Assembly: GCA_014360655.1 (NCBI GenBank)
Contig: JACIXC010000014.1
Location: 22,990 to 86,989 of the forward strand
DNA: 64,000 nucleotides
Reading direction: 5' to 3'
Source: Actinomycetota bacterium
Lineage (GTDB): Bacteria > Actinomycetota > Geothermincolia > Geothermincolales > RBG-13-55-18
Shown here piece by piece: positions 43,681 to 52,593 of this stretch. The notes beneath the pieces are model-generated. The model was not told where the DNA came from, did no database searches, and saw nothing but the letters and a program-made list of their open reading frames with translations. The position numbers and the translations under genes were made by a program. The first letter of the stretch is position 1, and every line of letters starts with the position of its first letter.

Positions 43681-44572
43681 GCTCAAGTACTTCGCCGCCG
43701 AGACCTGGGCCTCCCTGCGCAAGAACCTCATCCTGGCCGTGGCGGCCATCGCCGTGGTGGCCGTATCCCTGGGCATCCTGGGCCTGGTGGTCATGGGGTG
43801 GAACATGTTCAGCAACATGATCAAGAACGCGGAGCGCAAGGTGGGCGAGGTGGATGTCTACCTCTCCGACCTCACCTCGGCCGAGGAGCTGCAGGCCATC
43901 GAGGCCTTCCTGGTCTCCATCCCCGAGGTGGACGCCAAGTCGGTCTACTACAAGAGCAAGGACGAGGCCCTCGCCGAGTTCAAGGAGCGGTTCAAGGACC
44001 AGCCGGAGCTCTGGGAATACATAGACGAGAACCCGCTGCCCAACTCCTACGAGCTGATGACCAAGGACCCCAAGGACGTGGGCCTGGTGGTGGGGAGGAT
44101 CGACAACGAGGCCCCGTACCGGGAGCGCATAGAGGACATCAAGTCGGCCAGTTCGGCCATCGAGAAGCTGGAGAACATCTTCGACAAGTTCCGGCAGATA
44201 GGCATCGTGGCGGTGATCGCCCTGACGATAATCGCCGTCCTCCTGGTCTCGGTGACCATCCAGGTGGCCATCTTCGCCCGCCGGCGCGAGGTGGGGATCA
44301 TGAAACTGGTGGGGGCCACCAACTGGTTCATCCGCTGGCCCTTCATCCTGGAGGGCGTGCTGGAGGGGCTGGTGGGTTCCCTGGTCGCCATCATCGTCGC
44401 CCTCTCGGTGAAGGTCTGGATCCTGGACAGGCTCATCGAGAACCTCCAGTTCCTCCGCCTCTCCCTCTCCTCGGGGCTGCTGCTGGTGCTCGTCCCCTGC
44501 ATACTGGCGGGAGGGGTGATCATCGGGGCCCTGGGAAGCGCCTACGCCCTGGGACGTTTCCTGGAGGTGTGA
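43673..44572 (+). CDS. ftsX: Cell division membrane protein FtsX
   Basis: 299 residues with the four-helix FtsX topology: one helix at ~20-43 (LILAVAAIAVVAVSLGILGLVVMGW), an extracellular loop of ~125 residues with VDVYLSDLTSAEELQAIEAFL, then three helices at ~180-290 (VAVIALTIIAVLLVSVTIQVAI, VGSLVAIIVALSV, LLLVLVPCILAGGVIIGALG). RREVGIMKLVGATNWFIRWPF is the conserved cytoplasmic coupling loop. It passes the FtsE signal to extracellular peptidoglycan hydrolases. A protease gene follows, as in Bacillus (ftsE-ftsX-ctpB). Confidence 0.94.
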   Translation: MNKLKYFAAETWASLRKNLILAVAAIAVVAVSLGILGLVVMGWNMFSNMIKNAERKVGEVDVYLSDLTSAEELQAIEAFLVSIPEVDAKSVYYKSKDEALAEFKERFKDQPELWEYIDENPLPNSYELMTKDPKDVGLVVGRIDNEAPYRERIEDIKSASSAIEKLENIFDKFRQIGIVAVIALTIIAVLLVSVTIQVAIFARRREVGIMKLVGATNWFIRWPFILEGVLEGLVGSLVAIIVALSVKVWILDRLIENLQFLRLSLSSGLLLVLVPCILAGGVIIGALGSAYALGRFLEV

Positions 44573-44609
44573 GGGGCCGGGTGGCGGAGGAGAGCGAGGA
44601 GGGCTTTTC

Positions 44610-45905
44610 TTGCAGGAGGATCTCGTTCGCAGGGACCGCCTGATAATCATCGCCGCCGTCTGCATCTCCCTTCTGCTGGTGGGCGCCTGTTTCACCGTTC
44701 CCTACCTCCTGAGCTCTTCGCGGGGAAAAACGGCGGAAGAATCCACGTCCGCGCGCTCCTCCGCTTCCGACGGGGAGCTGAGGGAGCTTGAGGACATGCT
44801 GTGGTCGAGCGGGGCCTACCGCGACGCGCAGAACATCGTCAGGGGCAACTACGTTGAGGAGGTGGACCAGGGCGAGCTCCTGGAGGCGGCGGCGAAGGGC
44901 ACGCGCAGGATGGCCGCGGAGGGCGCCGGCGAGGACGCTCTCGTGGCCCGCGGCATCCAGGCCATGGTCGATGCGCTGGACGACCCCTTTTCCTCCTTCA
45001 TGACCCGGGAGGAACTCGAGATGCTGGACACCCAGCTCGCGGGGCACTTTTCGGGCATAGGCGTGGCCATGCAGAAGGTGAAGAACGAGATCCGGGTGGT
45101 GAAGGTGCTGGAGAACACGCCCGCGCAGGAGATGGGGATGAAGGAGGGGGACATCATCAGGGAGGTGGACGGGAAGGACGTCACCGCACTGGAGCTGGAC
45201 GAGGTGGTGATGCTCATCCGCGGCCCCCAGGGCACGGTGGTCAGGCTGGGGATAAGGAGGCCGCCTTCGCCCGAGACCGTCTATCTCGACATCGTGCGCA
45301 GGGAGATCGAGGTGCCCGTGATGCAGGCGGAGATAAAGGACGGCGACGTTGGCTACCTGAAGATATCGGACTGGACGGAGGACGCCGACGAGAAGGTGCG
45401 GCAGGCGCTCGGCGACCTGGCATCGCGGGGGGCGCGGTCTCTGGTCATCGACCTCAGGTCCAACCCGGGCGGTTACATGGAGCCCGCCATCGAGGCCGCG
45501 GACCTTTTCCTGCGCGGGGGGGTCATCGTGTCCTCGCGGGGCCGTACGTCCGGGGTAAACAGGGAGTACAGTGCGGACGAGGACGTGTCCTGGGACCTTC
45601 CCGTGGTGGTTTTGGTGAACCGCGGCTCTGCCAGCGCCTCCGAGATATTCGCCGCCGCGTTGCGGGATAACGAGCGCTGCCGGCTGGTGGGGGAGACCAC
45701 CTTCGGCAAGGGTTCCATCCAGAAGATCTTCCGCCAGGATGACGGGACCGGCATACGCCTCACCATAGCGAGGTATTATACCCCTTCGGGTATCAACATC
45801 GACGAGCAGGGCATCGTTCCCGACTTCACCGTGAAGAACCCCGTGGTGGGGGAGGAGGACCTGCAGCTACAGAAGGCCTTGGAGCTCGCCCGCTCCCACC
45901 CGTGA
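44610..45905 (+). CDS. ctpA: Carboxy-terminal processing protease (S41, CtpA/CtpB type)
   Basis: 431 residues. A single N-terminal helix (LIIIAAVCISLLLVGACFTVPYLL) anchors or exports the protein. The PDZ domain (~135-215) has FSGIGVAMQKV and GMKEGDIIREVDGKDV. The S41 core has DLRSNPGGYMEPAIEAADLFL, the nucleophile in NRGSASASEIFAAAL (~343) and the Lys general base in TTFGKGSIQ (~367). It should trim exported or wall-associated proteins. TTG 44610 follows GAGGAGGG. Conserved linkage with ftsEX suggests a role in wall remodelling. Confidence 0.92.
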   Translation: MQEDLVRRDRLIIIAAVCISLLLVGACFTVPYLLSSSRGKTAEESTSARSSASDGELRELEDMLWSSGAYRDAQNIVRGNYVEEVDQGELLEAAAKGTRRMAAEGAGEDALVARGIQAMVDALDDPFSSFMTREELEMLDTQLAGHFSGIGVAMQKVKNEIRVVKVLENTPAQEMGMKEGDIIREVDGKDVTALELDEVVMLIRGPQGTVVRLGIRRPPSPETVYLDIVRREIEVPVMQAEIKDGDVGYLKISDWTEDADEKVRQALGDLASRGARSLVIDLRSNPGGYMEPAIEAADLFLRGGVIVSSRGRTSGVNREYSADEDVSWDLPVVVLVNRGSASASEIFAAALRDNERCRLVGETTFGKGSIQKIFRQDDGTGIRLTIARYYTPSGINIDEQGIVPDFTVKNPVVGEEDLQLQKALELARSHP

Positions 45906-45950
45906 GCCAGGAGACACGGGGCTCAGGGCTCATCTTGTGTGTGATAGGTC

Positions 45951-46130
45951 TTTCTTCCGGCGGCCGGGCCGCCGGGTAACGGTCTCGCTCGCAGGCTCGC
46001 TGCGACCGACCTGGTCGTTCCCGGCCTCGGTGGGTAAAACTATGGAGGGCTCTTGTGATGTTGCTCGCCCGACCCCCGGACCCGGCCTTGGTGGGTGGTT
46101 CAGTAGAGGCGCGACACGAGCGAACCTGTG
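45951..46130 (-). repeat. Inverted copy of a multi-part intergenic repeat element (left copy)
   Basis: Two blocks are shared, in inverted orientation, with 48669-49078. Block A (45951-46036) has CCGGGTAACGGTCTCGCTCG, then TCGCTGCGACCGACC and GTTCCCGG. Block B (46056-46128) has GCTCGCCCGACCCCCGGACC and GAGGCGCGACACGAGCGAAC. Block order is conserved once inverted, so this is one element in two orientations. No transposase or ORF is inside. The function is unknown. Confidence 0.75.
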
Positions 46131-46170
46131 TTTCCCGGGTGTTGGATAAGTGCTTTTCGGGTGGGAGTGA

Positions 46171-46203
46171 GAGAAAAAACGAGGGCCCGCGAAACGGGCC
46201 CTC
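46171..46203 (-). terminator. Intrinsic terminator of ssrA
   Basis: On the minus strand GAGGGCCCG-loop-CGGGCCCTC (46181-46203) is followed by GTTTTTT, directly downstream of the tmRNA 3' CCA. Confidence 0.9.
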
Positions 46204-46214
46204 ATGTATTTAGC

Positions 46215-46561
46215 TGGTGGAGGCGGGGGGAGTCGAACCCCCGTCCAGAAACCCGATCGCGTGGGCTCTACGAGCGTATCCGCCGTTTTCATTTCGCCTC
46301 GTGACCGCCCGGCGGAAGGCTGGCACTCGGCTATCCCGTCAGGGTTGTCCCTCGGTCCTTACGGGAGTTGGACCTCGGCAAGCCCGCTGCACGACGCCCC
46401 GTCCCCGGTCGCGGGCTTCCCGGGGCGGAACGGGCCGCTATTAAGCGGCCAGAGCCAACTCGCTGTCGGCGTCTATTGTTTTTCCCGCTTGCTTACGGGG
46501 CGCGGGCCCCCGGCTCGCTCCCACTGCGTCCGCCGATCCCTGTCGAAGCCGTTTCGCCCCC
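46215..46561 (-). ncRNA. ssrA: Transfer-messenger RNA
   Basis: On the minus strand the 5' end GGGGGCGAAACGGCTTCGACA pairs with the 3' end CGCCTCC-ACCA. The T-arm reads GGGGGTTCGACTCCCCC. The tag frame is AGKTIDADSELALAA followed by TAATAG, ending in the ALAA degradation signal recognised by ClpXP. The length of 347 nt is normal for a one-piece tmRNA, with pseudoknot-forming GC segments after the tag. It rescues ribosomes stalled on broken mRNAs together with SmpB, whose gene lies just upstream in the same orientation. The exact 5' end follows from the acceptor pairing. Confidence 0.95.
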
Positions 46562-46993
46562 GCTTTTCAAGGTCCATCTCCTGTTTTTCTACTTTCTTAT
46601 TCTACTACGAAAGCGATTTTTTAGAAATGATGCCGGATTCCTCTCCTTTATCCCGTCCTCTGCGTGGAGGTCCCCCAGACCCGCCAAACCCGCTTGTTCT
46701 TTACGAGATCCCCGAAGCGCCTGTCCCGCGGGACGCGTATATCCCGGATGAACACTTGCTGTCAACCAGCCTGTTCTTTACAAGACCCCCGAAGCGACGC
46801 CTGCGCAGCCCGACGCAACGAGGTCACGGGCGCCACGAGGTAACGCGGTCACGGGCGCCACGAGGTAACGCGGTCACGGGCGCCACGAGGTAACGAGGTC
46901 ACGAGCGGCGCGAGATGAAACGCTCATGGCGGCCGTGTGGGCAGACGGGCTGACGGGGCGTGGTATATGAGGTCGCAGGGGAAGATGGCGCGG
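46562..46993. other. ssrA promoter region and repeats between smpB and ssrA
   Basis: On the minus strand TAGAAT (46599-46604) could be the ssrA -10, giving a ~30-nt 5' leader removed by RNase P. Two imperfect 30-bp direct repeats (46693-46722 and 46770-46803, sharing TTGTTCTTTAC and CCCCGAAGCG) follow. At 46820-46915 a 25-bp unit beginning GGTCACGGGCGCCACGAGGT (phase-shifted) is repeated 3.8 times. No gene is supported. Confidence 0.55.
46820..46915. repeat. 25-bp tandem repeat, about 3.8 units
   Basis: Units at 46820-46844, 46845-46869, 46870-46894 and a diverged partial 46895-46915. Copies two and three are identical (CGGTCACGGGCGCCACGAGG core). Being non-coding and close to ssrA/smpB, it is probably a variable-number repeat. 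Confidence 0.85.
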
Positions 46994-47494
46994 TCAGGGC
47001 TCCCGGATGCCGCGCCCGCGCGACGCTTTCAAGCTCCTTTCCAGCTCCCTGCGCGTATCGCGTTCCATGATCTCGCGGCGGCGATCGGCCTTTGCCTTGC
47101 CGCGCGCCAGCCCCAGCTCCACCTTTATCTTTCCCCTCTCGTTGAGATAAAGGCTCAACGGTATCAGGGTGTATCCCCTCTCCGCCACCTTGCCCTGCAA
47201 CCGCCGCAGCTCATCCCGGCGCATGAGCAGCTTCCTCTCCCGCAGGGGAGGGTGGTTGAAGGCGCCGCCGTGGCTGTAGGGGGCGATATGCGCGTTCTCG
47301 AGAAAGAGCTCCCCTTCCCTGAAGCGCGCGAAACTGTCCCGCAGGGAAGCCTTTCCCTCCCGGATGGATTTTACCTCCGTTCCCAGCAGGGAGATACCCG
47401 CCTCGAACCTCTCCTCGACGTGATAGTCACGCCGCGCCTTGCGGTTTTCGGCGAAAGTGCGCACCCGCTTCCCCTCGTGACCTTTTCCGCTCAT
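46994..47494 (-). CDS. smpB: SsrA-binding protein SmpB
   Basis: 166 residues. It has AENRKARRDYHVEERFEAGISLLGTEVKSIREGKASLRDSFA, LFLENAHIAPYSHG, RKLLMRRDEL, GYTLIPLSLYLNERGKIKVELGLARGKAKADRR and a basic C-terminal helix that mimics mRNA in the decoding channel. It binds tmRNA and delivers it to stalled ribosomes. The N-terminus is about 10 residues longer than usual. It is encoded upstream of ssrA on the same strand, a common pairing. Confidence 0.96.
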   Translation of the reverse strand: MSGKGHEGKRVRTFAENRKARRDYHVEERFEAGISLLGTEVKSIREGKASLRDSFARFREGELFLENAHIAPYSHGGAFNHPPLRERKLLMRRDELRRLQGKVAERGYTLIPLSLYLNERGKIKVELGLARGKAKADRRREIMERDTRRELERSLKASRGRGIREP

Positions 47495-47816
47495 GGGTCC
47501 ATCATAACCCAGTTCGGTGCGAGGTTCAGCAACGGATTGCTCTCACTGCTTTTACCGGCGGGGGTAAGGGTCTATAATTCCGCATTGGATTCCGCATCGG
47601 CGATCAGGCGCCGTGTAGGGGCCCGGCATACCCGACGGCGGATTCAAGGCGGCGGGTGGTTTTCCCGAGCAGGAAAGGGACGCGGCGGAAAGGCGTCGCG
47701 TTTCGCCGGGAGTGAGCAAGACCGCCCCAGGCCCAGCGGTGGCGAAGCACGGAAACGGCTCGCGGGCTGGGCCAGCGGCGCACAAGCGGAGAGCGAGAGT
47801 ACTTCGTGAGGATGAC
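47495..47816 (+). promoter_or_regulatory. Intergenic region with promoter for the MBL gene
   Basis: TTTACC (47551-47556), 16 nt, TATAAT (47573-47578) faces the MBL hydrolase gene, leaving a ~230-nt GC-rich leader. On the other side it also contains the smpB 5' region. Nothing else is recognised. Confidence 0.55.
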
Positions 47817-48530
47817 ATGCCCGTTAACCTGACGAAGGACATCTACCTGATAGGTAGGTCCTTCGGGTCCAACATCTACCTGATAACCGGCAACGGCCTC
47901 ACCCTCGTGGACGCGGGTTTTCCGGTCGACCTTCCCGCCATCCACCTGGGATTACGCCGCATGGGCGCCACGCCCCGGGACCTGGATCTTATCGTGGCGA
48001 CGCATTACCACGGCGATCACGTGGGGACGGTGGCCGGGTTGCGGAAGAGATACGGCCTCCGAACCGCCATCCACGAGGACGACGCGCCCTTCGCCCGGGG
48101 AACGGTTCCCTACGAGCGCTTCGAGGTGGAGACCTCGAAGCTGATCTTTTACATGTCACTCTGGCCCTTTTTCCGTTACCGTCCCTTTGAGGTGGACCGC
48201 ACGTTGCGTGACGGGGATTTTCTCGATCTCGCGGGAGGGCTCGAGATCATACACGCTCCGGGGCACACGGCGGGCAGCATATGCCTCTACCAGGAAGAAA
48301 GGGGCATACTTTTCAGCGGGGACCTGATCCGCAACGAGAACGGCGTTCTGGAGGGGCCGCCGCAGCAATTCACCCCCGATCCAGAGGCGGCCTGTCGCTC
48401 CCTGGAAAAGATCTCCGGGATCGATTTCGACATACTGCTTCCAGGCCACGGTGAGGCCATCCTGGGCGGCGCCGGTCCCCTTTTCCGTTCGCGCCTTTCC
48501 CGGGGCGAGATCTGGCCGTTGAACTCCTGA
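47817..48530 (+). CDS. Metallo-beta-lactamase-fold hydrolase
   Basis: 237 residues. Motifs are IVATHYHGDHVGTVAGL (HxHxDH), HAPGHTAGSICLY, ILFSGDLI and DILLPGHGEAIL, the metal ligands of the glyoxalase-II-like branch. It probably hydrolyses a thioester, lactone or phosphodiester; the substrate cannot be read. The ATG at 47817 follows GTGAGGATGAC and begins near the first beta strand (NLTKDIYLIGR); the longer frame from 47712 is GC-rich filler. It lies between smpB and the right-hand copies of the repeat element and has no operon partner. Confidence 0.82.
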   Translation: MPVNLTKDIYLIGRSFGSNIYLITGNGLTLVDAGFPVDLPAIHLGLRRMGATPRDLDLIVATHYHGDHVGTVAGLRKRYGLRTAIHEDDAPFARGTVPYERFEVETSKLIFYMSLWPFFRYRPFEVDRTLRDGDFLDLAGGLEIIHAPGHTAGSICLYQEERGILFSGDLIRNENGVLEGPPQQFTPDPEAACRSLEKISGIDFDILLPGHGEAILGGAGPLFRSRLSRGEIWPLNS

Positions 48531-49314
48531 GCGCCCCCCCTCGGAGCGTGACGCGGCGAACGTGGAGGCCACGCACCCACCCGGCATGACCCGCTCCCAT
48601 GGGACCACTCCGTGAGGCATGGCGGGCCGCCATCTTGATACCCTACCCGACCTGGCCCGGGTAACTATAGGTTCGCTCGTATCACGCCTCTATTGAACCA
48701 ACCACCCAGGCCGGGTCCGGGGGTCGGGCGAGCGACATCGCAAGCGGCCTTCATATTCCCACCCAACTAGCCCGGGGAACTACAGGGTCGGTCGCAGCGA
48801 GGACGCCTTACCCAAGGCCTCGGATTTACGAGAAAGGAACGCGGCGCCGAGCGAGACCGTTACCCTGAGGCCCCGGGCCGGAAGAAGGACGGATTCCCAC
48901 CCAGCAAGCCCGGGGAACTACAGGGTCGGTCGCAGCGAGGACGCCTTACCCAAGGCCTCGGATTTACGAGAAAGGAACGCGGCGCCGAGCGAGACCGTTA
49001 CCCTGAGGCCCCGGGCCGGTAGAAGGAAAGGTACGCGGCGCCGACCGAGACCGTTACCCGGCGGCCCGGCCGCCGTAAAGAGTCCTACACCCGCGCATCA
49101 GGCGCGAGATGAGCTCCGGCCTACGTGCCCGTGGGCCCTGTGCCCGCGAGCAGTAAGACCGCGGGGACCTCGGGTGTGCGCATGGTTTACAATAATCGCG
49201 TTGGCGGGCCGTGCTACAATCGTTGCACGTTTCCGCCCGTGCGGCCATGACGGCCATGAGGAGGATTAAGGCCGTACGGGAGAAAACGGACGGAAACGAC
49301 CCACAAGGACAGGG
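48531..49314. other. Repeat-filled intergenic region before murI
   Basis: About 780 bp without a gene. Block B of the repeat element is at 48669-48739. Block A occurs in two tandem 138-bp copies (48755-48892 and 48893-49023) plus a partial third (49030-49078). At 49212-49220 TGCTACAAT is an extended -10 facing murI, with expected start near 49226. Confidence 0.7.
48755..49078 (+). repeat. Tandem copies of repeat element block A (right copy)
   Basis: The period is exactly 138 nt between the words ATTCCCACCCA at 48755 and 48893. The copies are almost identical over ~125 nt, including CCCGGGGAACTACAGGGTCG and CGAGCGAGACCGTTACCCTG. A third copy starts within 49030-49078. The inverted relative is at 45951. 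Confidence 0.9.
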
Positions 49315-50205
49315 ATGCATAAGGAGCGGGAGAACAGGCATGAATTCGCGCAAAAGGAAAGGCGCCTGGATGACTGGAGCGAGGGATTGAACGAGGCACC
49401 CATCGGAATGTTCGACTCCGGCGTGGGGGGACTCACGGTGATGCGGGCGGTGATGCGCAGGTTGCCGGCGGAGTCCATCGTCTATTTCGGCGACAACGCA
49501 CGCGGGCCCTACGGTCCCCGGGAGATTCCGGAGATCCGCCGTTTCGCGGTGGAGATCGCCTCCTTCCTGGAGTCGCTGGGGGTGAAGATAATCGTGGTCG
49601 CCTGCAACTCGGCCACCTCCGCCGGGCTCCTCGAGGTGCAGCGCAGGTGCAATGTGCCGGTGCTGGGGGTGGTGGAGCCGGGGGCCAGGGGAGCCGTGCA
49701 GGCCACGCGCAACCGGCGCATCGGAGTCATCGGGACCGTGGCCACCATCCGCAGCCGCGCGTACCAGAAAGCCATCCACGCGCTGGACGCGGGGGCGCAC
49801 GTCCATTCCCGCGCCTGTCCCACCCTGGTGGATTTCGTGGAACGCGGCGAGGTGGAAGGCGGCAGGGTGGAGGAGGAGGTGTCCCGTTACCTTGCTCCCC
49901 TGCGCGCGAGGGGGGTCGACACCCTCGTACTGGGCTGCACCCACTACCCCCTGCTGCGGCCGGTGATCGCAAGGGTGATGGGAAACGGCGTGCGCCTGAT
50001 AAGTTCCGACGAGGAGGTGGCCAGGGAGGTGGAGGAAAACCTTGCCAGGCGGGGATACCTGCGGGAATGCGGACGCTCTCCCGATTACCGCTTCATGTGT
50101 TCCGGCGACGTAGGGCAGGCCGTTTCCCTTGGAAGGATATTCCTGGGACCCGAGGTGGAGAAGGTGGAGAGGGTGGAGCTTCCCCTGGGGGGCACGAGGC
50201 CATGA
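49315..50205 (+). CDS. murI: Glutamate racemase
   Basis: 296 residues. APIGMFDSGVGGLTVMRAV, YFGDNARGPYGPR, the first catalytic Cys in VVACNSATSA (~97), VVEPGARGAV, GVIGTVATIRSRAY and the second Cys in VLGCTHYPLL (~207) identify it. It makes D-glutamate for peptidoglycan. The start is uncertain: ATG 49315 adds 24 residues before the conserved core, while TTG 49387 begins four residues before it. Its stop overlaps the next gene. The murI-MBL-rph-rdgB order matches the mycobacterial cluster. Confidence 0.94.
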   Translation: MHKERENRHEFAQKERRLDDWSEGLNEAPIGMFDSGVGGLTVMRAVMRRLPAESIVYFGDNARGPYGPREIPEIRRFAVEIASFLESLGVKIIVVACNSATSAGLLEVQRRCNVPVLGVVEPGARGAVQATRNRRIGVIGTVATIRSRAYQKAIHALDAGAHVHSRACPTLVDFVERGEVEGGRVEEEVSRYLAPLRARGVDTLVLGCTHYPLLRPVIARVMGNGVRLISSDEEVAREVEENLARRGYLRECGRSPDYRFMCSGDVGQAVSLGRIFLGPEVEKVERVELPLGGTRP

Positions 50206-50969
50206 GGCTGGACGTGCTGGGCGCAAGCGGCACCTATCCCCGTCCGGGCGGGGCCTGCAACGGGTTCCTGGTGCGGGACGGGGACGCGAAGCTGGTGGTG
50301 GACCTGGGAAACGGATGCCTCTCCAACCTGCTGCAGCTGGTAGATATTACCGAACTGGACGCGGTGCTCATCACCCACATGCACGTCGACCATTTCGGCG
50401 ATCTCTATCCGCTCTATTACGCACTCCGCTTTCACCCGGACAGGCCCTGGGGACTGCGCCTCATCCTGCCCCGCGGGGGGCTTTCCCTGATGGGTTGCCT
50501 GCTTGGCGACGACGCGAGGGAGTTTCTTCCCCGGGTGTTCCGGGAGGAGGAGTTGCGGACGGGGGAGACCTATCGCGTGGGCGGCATCGCCGTCCGGGCC
50601 TATCCGACCAGGCATCTCGTGGAGGGGTACAGCGTGCGGCTGGAGGGAAAGGGGTGGAGCATGGCCTACTCCTCGGACACCTCTCCCGCCCCTGCCCTGG
50701 TGGAGGCGGCGAGGGGCGTGGATCTCTTTATATGCGAGGCCACGCTTCCTGCCTCCTACGAGGAGGAGGCCTCTCACGGCCACCTCACCTCCACGCAGGC
50801 GGCGGCGGCGGCGGCGGAAGCGGGTGCGGCGCGCCTGCTCCTGACCCACATATGGCCGACCTTCGACCCCCGGCAGATCCTCGCCGAGGCGAGCGAGGCG
50901 TTCGGAGGGGAATTAGGGCTTGCCCGCGAGGGGATGCGGGTCGAGCTGGGAGGTGAGGGTGGTGAATAG
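50202..50969 (+). CDS. MBL-fold phosphodiesterase, Rv1339-like
   Basis: 255 residues. [57 protein letters not shown] (HxHxDH), [52 protein letters not shown] match the RNase Z-like MBL branch. In Mycobacterium tuberculosis the gene at this place, between murI and rph, is Rv1339, reported as an atypical class II cAMP phosphodiesterase. Cyclic-nucleotide hydrolysis is therefore the best guess, based on fold and synteny. The ATG at 50202 overlaps the murI stop, and the 3' end overlaps rph. Confidence 0.8.
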   Translation: MRLDVLGASGTYPRPGGACNGFLVRDGDAKLVVDLGNGCLSNLLQLVDITELDAVLITHMHVDHFGDLYPLYYALRFHPDRPWGLRLILPRGGLSLMGCLLGDDAREFLPRVFREEELRTGETYRVGGIAVRAYPTRHLVEGYSVRLEGKGWSMAYSSDTSPAPALVEAARGVDLFICEATLPASYEEEASHGHLTSTQAAAAAAEAGAARLLLTHIWPTFDPRQILAEASEAFGGELGLAREGMRVELGGEGGE

Positions 50970-51708
50970 GAAGGACGGCAGGAGGCCGGATCAGCTGCGC
51001 AGGATGAGGATGGTGCGCAACTACCTCGCGCACGCCGAGGGCTCGGCCCTGGTGGAGATGGGCCGCACCATGGTGGTGTGCACGGCGAGCCTTGAATACC
51101 GGGTGCCGCAGTTCCTGCGCGGCTCGGGGCGAGGCTGGGTGACGGCGGAGTACGGCATGTTGCCGCGGTCCACCAGGGAGAGGATGAACAGGGAATCGGT
51201 GGCGGGGAGGCAGGGCGGACGGACTCTGGAGATACAGCGCCTCATCGGGCGCTCCCTGCGCGCGGTCACGGACATGGAGGCTTTCAGCGAGTACACCATC
51301 TGGATCGACTGCGACGTCATCCAGGCGGACGGGGGCACGAGGACGGCGGCCATCAACGGGGCCTACGTGGCCCTCCACGAGGCCTTCCGCCGCCTGGTGG
51401 CGGAGGGAAAACTGGCGGAGATCCCCCTTAGTGAGGCGGTGGCGGCGGTGAGCGTGGGCATCGTAGACGGGGTTCCCTTGCTGGATCTCGATTTCGATGA
51501 GGACGCGTCCGCCGAGGTGGACATGAACGTGGTCATGACGGGCGACGGGCGCCTGGTGGAAGTGCAGGGAACGGCGGAGAAGAGGGCCTTTTCCCGGGAG
51601 GAGCTGGACGATCTCCTGGGGCTGGCCGAAAAGGGCATCGAGAGGATCATGCGCCTGCAGCGCATGGCGCTCCTCTCCGAGGAGGGAGAGGCGGTGCTGG
51701 AGGGATGA
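50962..51708 (+). CDS. rph: Ribonuclease PH
   Basis: 248 residues. [95 protein letters not shown], and [30 protein letters not shown] cover the whole family signature. It trims tRNA 3' ends phosphorolytically. The GTG at 50962 is 8 nt after GGGAGG; earlier GTGs at 50953 and 50959 are too close to it. rdgB follows after 73 bp. Many bacteria keep rph next to rdgB. Confidence 0.95.
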   Translation: MNRKDGRRPDQLRRMRMVRNYLAHAEGSALVEMGRTMVVCTASLEYRVPQFLRGSGRGWVTAEYGMLPRSTRERMNRESVAGRQGGRTLEIQRLIGRSLRAVTDMEAFSEYTIWIDCDVIQADGGTRTAAINGAYVALHEAFRRLVAEGKLAEIPLSEAVAAVSVGIVDGVPLLDLDFDEDASAEVDMNVVMTGDGRLVEVQGTAEKRAFSREELDDLLGLAEKGIERIMRLQRMALLSEEGEAVLEG

Positions 51709-51781
51709 GACCGGCAAGGGTCCCCCGGCCTTTAGCGCGTCGTGGGAGAGGACGCCCGGAGAGCCGTTCGCGGGAGGGAAG

Positions 51782-52399
51782 TTGAGGGAGCCGCGCCTGC
51801 TGCTCGCCACGCGCAATCCCGGCAAGATCAGGGAGATACGGTCGGAGCTCGCCGGCGTCCCCGTGCGCTTGCTGTGCTGCGATGATCTCCAGGACTGGCC
51901 GGAGCTGCGCGAGGAAGGGGAGACCTTCGAGGACAACGCGCTCGCCAAGGCGGCACGGCTGGCCCGCTGGGCCGACCTGCCCGCGCTGGCGGACGACTCC
52001 GGCCTGGAGGTTGATGCGCTGGGAGGAGAGCCCGGGGTGAGGAGCGCCCGCTTCGCCGGGGAGCATGGCGACGACGCCGCGAACATCGACCTTTTGTTAC
52101 GCAGGATGCGTGGCCTGCCGCGGGGGAAGAGGCGCGCGCGTTTCGTGTGCGTCCTGGCCCTGGCGTCTCCCGCGGGAGAGGGCTTCGTGATACGCGAGAC
52201 CTGCGAGGGGAGCATCGCCGCCGCTCCCCGCGGGGCCGGCGGCTTCGGGTACGACCCCGTCTTCGTTCCCGAGGGGGAGAAGCGGACCATGGCCGAGCTC
52301 ACCCTCGAGGAAAAAAACGCCATAAGCCATCGCGGCAAGGCGCTGCGTCACCTGCGTGCGTTGCTGGAGGCGGGTGAACCGGCCTGGCTTTTCGTATGA
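51782..52399 (+). CDS. rdgB: XTP/dITP diphosphatase
   Basis: 205 residues of the HAM1 family. LLLATRNPGKIREIRSEL, EEGETFEDNALAKAARLA, ALADDSGLEVDALGGEPGVRSARFAG, GAGGFGYDPVFVPEG, TMAELTLEEKNAISHRGKAL are all conserved. It hydrolyses non-canonical purine triphosphates such as XTP and dITP to keep them out of DNA and RNA. The TTG at 51782 follows GGGAGGGAAG. It ends the murI cluster, with a shared hairpin terminator about 165 bp downstream. Confidence 0.95.
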   Translation: MREPRLLLATRNPGKIREIRSELAGVPVRLLCCDDLQDWPELREEGETFEDNALAKAARLARWADLPALADDSGLEVDALGGEPGVRSARFAGEHGDDAANIDLLLRRMRGLPRGKRRARFVCVLALASPAGEGFVIRETCEGSIAAAPRGAGGFGYDPVFVPEGEKRTMAELTLEEKNAISHRGKALRHLRALLEAGEPAWLFV

Positions 52400-52561
52400 T
52401 GCCCCGCCGTTCGCGCGTTGCTCCTGGTTCGCGCACGCCTCTCGGGTCGCCCTCGGTCCGCACGGTTCCTCCCCGCGCGCATGCCCGCTCCGCTTCGCGT
52501 GGTGGTTCCAGCCGGTGAGCATGCCGCGGGAAGCGGCGCGGCACGCGGGGTCCCGGCACGT

Positions 52562-52589
52562 AAAAAGAGCGGGGCCTGAGCCCCGCTTT
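52562..52589. terminator. Bidirectional hairpin terminator between rdgB and tRNA-Gly
   Basis: AGCGGGG-cctgag-CCCCGCT (52568-52587) is followed by TTTCTT on the plus strand and by TCTTTTTA on the minus strand, so it can end the rdgB transcript and the tRNA-Gly transcript. Confidence 0.85.
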
Positions 52590-52593
52590 CTTC

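Noticed and set aside
46204..46893. 229-codon plus-strand frame starting near 46204
   Set aside because: It runs antisense through the tmRNA and the tandem repeat. Tag peptide, acceptor stem and terminator on the minus strand identify ssrA.
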